Source: Dendrophyllia cribrosa
Taxonomy: Eukaryota; Cnidaria; Anthozoa; Scleractinia; Dendrophylliidae
Length of the DNA stretch: 64,000 nt
Direction: 5' to 3'
NCBI GenBank assembly: GCA_024195265.1
Contig: JAJLRJ010000001.1
Span: 58,446,789-58,510,788 of the forward strand
The notes under the pieces are model-generated. The model had not been told where the DNA came from and searched no databases. It saw nothing but the letters and a program-made list of their open reading frames with translations. The position numbers were made by a program, and so were the translations under genes. Position 1 is the first letter of the stretch; each line of letters opens with the position of its first letter. Positions 34,501 to 44,029 of this stretch are shown here, in pieces.

Positions 34501-36792
34501 CACTTTCTCAGTTCTCTTGGCTGAATTGAGGATATTTCTAAATGTGAGCGTTTACGTTTCCTTCACATTCGATTATTATATCCGCTGCCATATTTCTGCC
34601 GTGAGTGCCAGAGTGCTTATAAGTATCTGTGTTAATTTTACACAAGGTTTTGAAATAAAGGTTGAGCGGGGTTTTGCCGACGAGAAGAAGGTTCGTGGAT
34701 GATCAAGAAGCTGTGAGATGTTTTGTGGAAGTTGTGGTGCTTCCACGAACAATGTGCTGAAAAATGAACTAACTCACACGATGCACTTGGGTCGCCGTGA
34801 GCAAAGTTGAAATTGCAGTGATCAAATTGAAATTGCCGTGAGTGAAGTTGAAATTGCCGTGAGCAAGTTGAAACTGCCGTGAGCAAATTGAAACTGCCGT
34901 GAGCGAAGTTGAAGTTGCCGTGAGCAAATTGAAATTGCCGTGAGCGAAGTTGAAACTGCCGTGAGCAAATTGAAACTACCGTAAGCAAATTGAAACTGCC
35001 GTGAGCAAATTGAAATTGCCGTGACACTTTTGGGTCACCGTACTATTGTGACCCGCGCGAAAAACCTCTGGAGCAGAGCGCTATTGCAATGATAGCGCCG
35101 AGCCAATGACAAGCCTGTTTAAATCGATCTCGTCCAGAATTTGGACGAGACAGCCGATTGGCTCCTAACGACCTCCCATGGGCTTTCTAATGTAACCGAC
35201 TCTGTGATTGGTTTACAAGAATAGAGTACACTGCGGAAAAGAAGCCTGTGAAATGAGAAATTATTTCTGTGTGATGAGGTGTTGAAATGTCGGTTGTTAT
35301 TCAGATACTAAAAGATTTGAGAAGGCTCTGGAGGAAGTCATAACAAAGGTTCTTGAAACCTTCGACGGTGTCGATACGTTAAGCGCCGAGCAAACGGATG
35401 GGATTTGCAATTTTATATGCCGCAAGGATGTTTATTTTAAGTGTCTCGCCAGAACGGGTATCGCCAGCCGACGAACGAGACTTCTTTATTCCTTCACCGG
35501 GCGAGCTGGAACATCGCTTTGATCGCGTGCTATCCACTTCAGTTTTCCAGCGGGCCACATTTCCCTTGCAATGTTCTTTCAAAGTGGTTAGTTCTTTGAT
35601 AGCAGGGGTGTAGCTACCTGTACGCACGTACGCATGTGCGTACCTGAAAAAGTGGGGGAAAAAAAATAAAGATTTGGGACTTGAGGATGGGGTAGGAGGT
35701 AGGGGGAGTGTTTGAAAACAGTGATCGTGCGTACCTCTGAAAAATTCCTGGCTACGCCCCTGGATAGTCGCTTCATATTTTTCAATTCGGCGGTAGCACT
35801 TTTTGCATAACACATGCGGCCCGACAGAGAGATTGTCTTCTTGGGCGTCGAAAATCACCGAAATACGTCCGAAAATGTTCAGTTTTTTTGCGTTTTCGTT
35901 AATTAGGCTGTAGTAGCCACAACTGGAAATGACATTCACTTCGTATATTAAAACGGCACGACAGCGAAAACTTTGATTTTGGAACCGTTTTCACGGGAGT
36001 CGGAAAGCGATAAACAAACCCCGTCATTTGGCAGGTCATTTGACACCTTGTAATTAGCTCCTGTCAAAGCTGTCATATCTTCACGTGCCAGCACGTGCTA
36101 GCGCATGTGAACACAGTGGGAGGTCTTCGCTGTGATTGGCTTAGATATAATTAGATGAAAACGATCAAAGTTCACCGAGAACGGTAAATCAAACCGCTTT
36201 GGGACAGAGGTTTTCTCGCGGCTTCGCCACTCGTTGATCGGCCTTCGGCCGGCAACTCGCCGCGAGACCTCTGGTACCCAGGGTACCTTTTGAACAACCA
36301 AAGCCTGATAGATAAGGAGTTCATTTCATCGTTTAAGTTGAGCACGTTTACTGCAGTTTTCCACCTGTATAGGTTTCTTTTACTTTTAGGATGGTCATAT
36401 CACTGGTTTATTACGCTGTATCATTGAGTGCGGGAACGTTTGGTGGAAATCGCTATTTGGTATTCTTTTTGACCAGCCTCGTAGAAATTCCTTCCAACTG
36501 GATCAGCATTGTGCTTTGCCGTAGGTACGTTAGTAAGTGAGAATCATCTGGAGCCGTCTCGAGTGGTAACCACGGACAACCAGTGTCCTTTATATAGCAT
36601 GGTATATGCATGCACGAACTGCTCACTATGCACCACCTGACCTTTGTAACCATTGTTATTATTTTATTTAATATTCTATTATATTATATATGTTACCATG
36701 TTTTTTTAGATAGGTAGTTAGGTGTCCACAATTACTAGAGGCTTAACCCTCGGCTATGACTTCTGATACGTTAAAAAAGTTACGATGATGAA

Positions 36793-36832
<40 letters not shown>

Positions 36833-37067
36833 GTGATGGTGATGGTGATGATGATGATGATGATGACGATGATGATGATGATGATGATGACGATGATGAT
36901 GATGATGACGATGATGATGATTTAATCTAAATCATAATTATCACATTATGGAACATACGTGTGTACTGTACATTGCGGATTACTTATAATTTTACGAACA
37001 TTTGTAATAAGTGAATATTTGCAATAAAAATGTGTTTATAGTTATCCACTTGAGATGCTGAAGTAGT

Positions 37068-37102
<35 letters not shown>

Positions 37103-40100
37103 AGGCGTTTACAATTGTAAACGCCCATACAGATCGGACGCGAATGTTTTATCGTACTTATGAAATGAAACAATGAGTAGAGATCTGTATGAAAAGTTAA
37201 TGCATACTAATTAGCTGCGCAGTTGTCTGTATCAAAAGTTAATGCTACTGTTTAATAATTCATCAACTCAGTTGATTTGTATTGGGGTTTACAAACCTTC
37301 ATTAAATTTTCATTTCTTTTGTACTTTCCTTATGAATTATTAATGAATTTTATAAACTATAATAAAAGTTGTTTATATTTCAGGATTGGTCGAAAGAAAA
37401 CCACTGTTCTTGGGGTGGTCGTATCGTTCATTGCTTCTGTCATTGCCGTTTTGTTCCAACGTGACCTTAAGAACACAGGTGATCTTCCATAACCTTTATT
37501 TACAAGAAGACCCTGCTTTTTAGCGTAAAATAACTGTGTAAATCTATTGAAACAAAGTACACACATCGATGATAAAGAAAAAAACGAGAGAAAGAAAGAT
37601 AGCGAATGATGCAGAAAGATGAAATGTTTTAAGCGCGTCACAAGCATCGGATAAAGAGAAATCTGATTCCCCGATGGGAACATTGAACCATCATGTGCAA
37701 TACTTCACGGTTCTTGGAGTATTTCGCAAGTCTTTTCCACGGGTTTCTCGACTCTGTCTTTTTGAACGCGGAGACGGTCCTGGAAATTTTTTAACAAGCA
37801 TACTTTAATATGTGTTTTGTCTGTCAAAAATAGTTACGATTCGCTAATACTAGCGGCTTTTAGGTCAGTATTAGCCCCGGATTCAATCGGCCAGTTCTTG
37901 ACGTTCTTTACTACTGGGCAACTAACCCAGTTTAGTTGGAATTGGCCCCGATGGTACGTTTGGCTGTAGATGGAAGCAGCCTTTGGCAGTTGTTTTCTTC
38001 TTGTATGAACAAATCGTCACAAGACTGTGGTTCTGTGATTCGTGTCGTCGGGTAATTTTTACAAATGCTATTTTTAATAGTGCTAATATCATCAATTATA
38101 ATATACTCAACAAAATATACAGTTTCTGATTGGTCAATGACGAATGCATAAATAGATTATAGAGTGCAAATTAGGTTATAAAGTGCAATACGAAAGTTGC
38201 CATGGAAACAACTTGAAAGCGCCAAATTTGAAAACAAAATGGCTGACAGCCGGTTTGCTTTATCGGACCAAATTGTTGTTGAACAGTTCAAAGAAAATGC
38301 AAAAAACAAAAACGCCACGAAAGCTACAAAAACGTGGCTGAATATCTGGGAAAACTGGGCGACTGAAAGAAAAGTTAACCCTAAACTTGAAGATTACGAG
38401 CACAAAGACCTCGATGAAATGTTAGAAAGTACGTACTAAAGATGGATTGGAATACGAACCTGAGAGTCTGAAATCCTGAAGGTTGACTAACCACAGCGCA
38501 AGAAAGACAGTCGTGAAGAAACTTCGGGCAGCCAACGTAGAGAGGCAGTCCATAATTCAGGTGACCGGCCACGCAAATAAGAATTCGCTGAACGACTACG
38601 ATGAAGGAAGCGAAAAGGAGCAGCGACACTTATCCAACATCATTAGCAAAGCTCCTCCTCTTTAACAAGTAGTCTCCCACAGTTTCCCTGGTCCGATGTG
38701 GTCTTTTCCGTCAACATCTCAAGTATCCAGCAACTCATCCATCACAGAACAGATGCAAGCAAACGGCCATGGCCATGCGTTCACCGTAAACAACTTTCAC
38801 AATTGGCAAGTCACTTTCAATGTGATTCAGGAACAGCGCACTTCACCGAAGTCTACACCTTAAAACTGTTTTTGTTAAACTTTACAGAATGAATGCGAAC
38901 CTTTTACGCTTTCTTTCAAAAGCTTGGAAGTTCAAGCTTAAATATTTTTTTAAATGATGTGATCAATGGTTTGATTTCACGCATGGTTGATCTGTCAAAA
39001 GGTTGTTATTCTGATTGGTTAAAAATAAAACATGTGAGCATCTTGGAAACCATTGAAGCGCTTCGTGTTTACTAGGGCGCGCAGTGTACCGTGACGGCCT
39101 CACCAAAATTTTGTTGAGAATATTATAAACAAGAAATCGTATGAACTACTCGTGCATTTCGTGATTTATGGGCACTCGTGATGTTTTGAAAGTTCTCAAA
39201 TTGCACTCGCCGAAGCGGCTCGTGCAATTTTGAGAACTTTCAAAACATCACTCGTGCCCGTAAATCACGAAATGCACTCGTGTTCATACGATTTCTTATA
39301 CTTATAATTCAACACATTGATACACTGCCCAAATATGGTCAAAAAGTTATCGTATATGTTATGTCCACATGACGTATAATCAGCGATGGCGGTAAATTTG
39401 GCATTTTGAAGGAAAGTGAAAATGACTGCTGCCTTTTCGTGTTTTGGGGCGAAAAAGTGCGTGAACTATTAGTTAAAAAAGGGAAAAGAAAGAAAAAAAG
39501 AGAAGAAAAGAAAAGAGAAACAATATTGTTCACATGATTGGTCAGGACAAAAACGGCGCGAAATTTTCGCGTTGTCGCGGTCGCAGTGTTTCTTGGCGTA
39601 GCTGAATGAAAACTGGTTCGAAGTTTAACCGCTCGACAAAGAGTGAATGAAGGAGCACAATTTTCGTAAAATTTCTTTGGTAATCACTTCTAGAATATGA
39701 TATAGACTTGATGCTTTCTCAGAAAGTTTCTGATCTCGTCATTACGGCTGTAGGAGCTAAAAATCGAGCAAGTTTGTAAACAACATTGATCGACTCAGCT
39801 TGTACTTCGGTGTTTGAAAATTTGGTGCTGATGGAAAGGAATAAAAAGCCAAATCAACTACAGGTACGATGTTTTAACCGTTTCTTGTATCTTTTAGCTG
39901 TGAATTTTTGTACGCTGCAGTTCTTTCCGACTTTTCGCCGCTATGTTTAGGTTCGTAGCCTTGTGTTTGTTCAATTTGTTTTGATTCTGAATTGAACTTT
40001 TCAAGATACGAAACACTTGTAACTAAGACATTTTATGTCATTTTACTGTGTTTTAATTCTTGTAGTCACTACTCTGTCCCGTTCTTTGAGTAGACGAAAG

Positions 40101-41645
40101 CTCTTCGTAGAAACTCTCAACTGATTGTGTACGCTAAATTAATTTTAGCTTGGCAAAAGTTTCGGCATTCGCTGTTTGTTGTTTAAGAAATGGTCCGAGG
40201 TAAACTATTGTTGTTAGCCTTTTTACTTAATGAAAGGTTGTATATCTCAATGATTTTTTTCTCGAAACTGTGATTTGTTATCAATGTGTTGAATTATAAA
40301 ACAGTTATAGTGTTCAAGTTTGCGCAATATTGACAAAGGCGCCACTTTCATTCCTGAACTGTGTGATGTTGCAAGTTTCGCGCGTTAAAACATATGTAAG
40401 CTTTTTTATAATAAAAGGCTTGTCGGCGATATTTTCTCTTCAAACTGTGCTTTGTGTTATCAATGTGTTGAATTATAAAACTATTATAGCGCTCAAGCTT
40501 GCGTGATATCGCCTAATTTTAGCCGACTCGGCCTACGGCCTCGTCGGCTAAGTATTAGGCGATATCACGCGCGCTTTCGCGCTATAATAGTTAAATATCA
40601 TCATCAATTTGCATTTCAGGATTTCTGGTGGCAAATATCATTATGGCACAGGGTATTGCCAAGTTCTTCATCAACATGGCGTACAATGCAATCTATGTAT
40701 ACTCCAGTGAACTTTTCCCAACTGTTGTCAGGTATAGTCTATAATACTACTGCTGCTGCTGCTGCTGCTACTACTACTACTATTACTTCTGCTGCTACTG
40801 CTTTGACTGCTGCTGTTATTACTGCTCAGTACTATTACTGCTGCCGCGACTGTTACTACTCAGTGCTACTGCTCAGCAGCAGTAGTAGTAGTAGCAGCAG
40901 CAGCAGTGCTCAGCAGTAGTAGTAGTAGTAGTAGCAGCAGCAGCAGCAGCAGTGCTCAGCAGCAGTAGTAGTAGTAGTTGCAGCAGAAGTGCTCAGCAGC
41001 AGTAGTAGTAGTAGTAGTAGCAGCAGTAGCAGTAGTAGTAGTAGTAGTAGTAGCAGCAGCAGTACTCAGCAGCAGCAGTAGTTGTAGTAGTAGTAGCAGC
41101 AGCAGCAGTGCTCAGCAGCAGTAGTAGTAGTAGTAGCAGCAGCAGTGCTCAGCAGCAGTAGTAGTAGTAGTAGCAGCAGCAGTGCTCAGCAGCAGTAGTA
41201 GTAGTAGTAGCAGCAGCAGTAGTAGTAGTAGTAGCAGCAGCAGTGCTCAGCAGCAGTAGTAGTAGTAGTAGTAGTAGTAGCAGCAGCAGCAGTGCTCAGC
41301 AGCAGCAGCAGTAATAGTAGTAGTAGCAGTGCTCAGCAGCAGTAGTAGTAGTAGCAGCAGCAGTGCTCAGCAGCAGTAGTAGTAGTAGCAGCAGCAGTGC
41401 TAAGCAGCAGTAGTAGTAGTAGCAGCAGCAGTGCTCAGCAGCAGTAGTAGTAGTAGCAGCAGCAGTGCCCAGCAGCAGTAGTAGTAGTAGTAGTAGTAGT
41501 AGCAGCAGCAGTGCTCAGCAGCAGCAGCAGTAATAGTAGTAGTAGTAGTAGTAGTAGTAGCAGTGCTCAGCAGCAGTAGTAGTAGTAGCAGCAGCAGTGC
41601 TCAGCAGTAGTAGTAGTAGTAGTAGTAGTAGCAGCAGCAGTGCTC

Positions 41646-41719
<74 letters not shown>

Positions 41720-42183
41720 TGGTAGTGGTAGTGGTAGTGGTAGTGGTAGTGGTAGTGGTAGTGGTAGTGGTAGTGGTAGTGGTAGTGGTAGTGGTAGTGG
41801 TAGTGGTAGTGGTAGTGGTAGTGGTAGTGGTAGTAGTAGTAGTAGTAGTAGTAGTAGGGACTTTAAGATACGGCAACTACGGACTACGGTTGGACGCCGT
41901 TTTTCTTTCCATGGAGCACCATGGTTTTTGACTCGACTCCTTTGATTCAAGTGTATGCTTAATTGAGTTTAGAGTGAGCAAGGAAGATCTTCCTCGTTTG
42001 GCCGAGGTTCTTAGAGTTCCGGCACAGTTCAAAGAGAGTGTTAACATCGTAAGTTTTGTTGCTCGTGTGAATATACAGAATATAGTTAAACAATGTGGCG
42101 GTCAAAATTAGTAAACAAAAGTTAGCCGTAAATTGTTCGCTTTTCTGAGTTCAAAAGCACTTGAAATTGCTCCAGAGGTGGTT

Positions 42184-42215
<32 letters not shown>

Positions 42216-43954
42216 CATAAACTTTATTTTAACTCGAATTTAAGTGTAGCTTGTGAAGCTAATTTCTTCGAGTAAAATAACATATAAGAAAGCAAAAAAT
42301 AAAATTTACAAAAGAAAATAAATAAATAAATATTTACACTATATACATATATTTCTATACTAATTAAAACTAATACATTGGTTAGATCACATTTTAAAAT
42401 TCAAGAAGTATAGAAGACAATCACGTCTAAAAAGATATTACTTTAAGAAGTCTTCTAAAACTAGTTAAAGTAGGCTCAGATCTTACATTATTAGGTAGGG
42501 AGTTCCAGATCTTAGATGCAAAGTAACGAAAGGAGTTGAGACCAAAAGTAGTGGTAACAGGTTTGCATAGTGATAAAATATTAGTACCTCTAAAAAAGTA
42601 TTCTGACTGACGCAGACTAAACATGTCTCTAAGATATTTAGGAAAACTATCAAAGTTCAAACATTTGTAGATAGTTATTAACATATTTTGTATCCTTTGG
42701 TTGTACAGAGTTGTTCCTTCTGATTTATGTAGTAGCTGCTGGTAAGACGAAACTTTATCATTAAAAACAATACGTAGGGCGCGCTTATTAAGAGATTCTA
42801 ATTTATCACAAATTCTAGCACTACAAAAATGTTTAGTTTACGTGTTAGAAAAAAGAAACTCCTCAGACAATATTCTAACTTAAAACTTCCTTTTTCATAC
42901 ATTTTTCATGACTCCGTACTCCGTACGTAACTTGCGACGGTAGGAAGCAAGAGCAAATGTGTCTCGTCCCAGTCCTAATTTTGGTTCCGTCCGTAGTCCG
43001 TAGTCACCGTATCTTAGGGCCCGATTATATGAGCCGGGCTGGCCCGGTTAGCCGAGATGGTCCATTTTGCCGAGATGACTTTCAACCCGGTATTACATGA
43101 AGCGAGCCAGCCCGGGCGACAACTAAATTTAGCATCAACGGTTTTGGCCTAAAGTTGTTGTTTTGAAAATGGCGCAAAGCGTAGAATGTTTCAATTAAGG
43201 ATTTTTTCTGCATTTTAGCTCATTTACTTCGTGCTTACGCACTCTTGTGTAACTCTTAATCGTTTAAAGAGAAAAAGGGCCATTTACAGACGAGCAGGTT
43301 TGCTCAGAGGCAAATTTTTGTGCTGTTCCGGTAAGCCGGGCTGGCCCGGTAAACGCGATTACATGGAAAATTTTTAGCCCGGTTAGCCGGGATCCCGGCA
43401 TCGCACTTAGGGCCCGATTATATGAGCCGGGCTGGCCCGGTTTGCCGAGATCTCAGCACGCCTGTTAAACGCAACAAAAATCAACTTTGCGATTATATGA
43501 CAACCGGGCCAGCCCGGTTAGCCGGGATCCCGGTATCGCGATGTCGGGATCCCGGCTAACCGGGCTAAAAATTTTCCATGTAATCGCGTTAACCGGGGCA
43601 GCCCGGCTTACCGGAACAGCACAAAAATTTGCCTCTGAGCAAACCTGCTCGTCTGTAAATGGCCCTTTTTCTCTTTAAACGATTAAGAGTTACACAAGAG
43701 TGCGTAAGCACGAAGTAAATGTGCTAAAATGCAGAAAAAATCCTTAATTGAAACATTCTACGCTTTGCGCCATTTTCAAAACAACAACTTTAGGCCAAAA
43801 CCGTTGATGCTAAATTTAGTTGTCGCCCGGGCTGGCTCGCTTCATGTAATACCGGGCTGAAAGTCATCTCGGCAAAATGGGCCATCTCGGCTAACCGGGC
43901 CAGCCTGGTTCATATAATCGGGCCCTTAAAGTCCCTAGTAGCAGCAGCAGTGCT

Positions 43955-43993
<39 letters not shown>

Positions 43994-43994
43994 T

Positions 43995-44029
<35 letters not shown>

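Larger units (their letters stand above)
31806..36285. mobile_element. 4.5 kb MULE/Foldback-like element with 9-bp target duplication, intron 4 of copy 2
   Basis: The element runs from TACCCTGGGTGCCAGAGG to CCTCTGGTACCCAGGGTA and is flanked by CCTTTTGAA on both sides (31797-31805, 36286-36294), the duplication length of Mutator-like elements. It interrupts an older MITE (CCAGTGGATAAG to TTTTGAACAACC). Inside, inverted arms made of 20-bp minisatellite units (31884-32067 plus, 34795-35030 minus) recall Foldback elements. A related 220-bp copy with its own 9-bp duplication lies at 53410-53629. No transposase was found. Other insertions are listed separately. Confidence 0.75.
41857..43935. mobile_element. 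TA-flanked MITE GGGACTTTAAGATACGG with nested insertions
   Basis: GGGACTTTAAGATACGG at 41857 is mirrored by CCGTATCTTA and, after the nested block 43017-43925, AAAGTCCC. TA flanks both ends. Just inside are CTACGGACTACGG and CCGTAGTCCGTAG. It carries a LINE tail (42181-42840) and the GGGCCCGATTATATGAG block, and splits the triplet array. Confidence 0.75.

Noticed and set aside
41567..41950. Long valine, serine-glycine, threonine or leucine-proline frames
   Set aside because: AGT and GGTAGT repeats in an intron; all frames are low-complexity artefacts.
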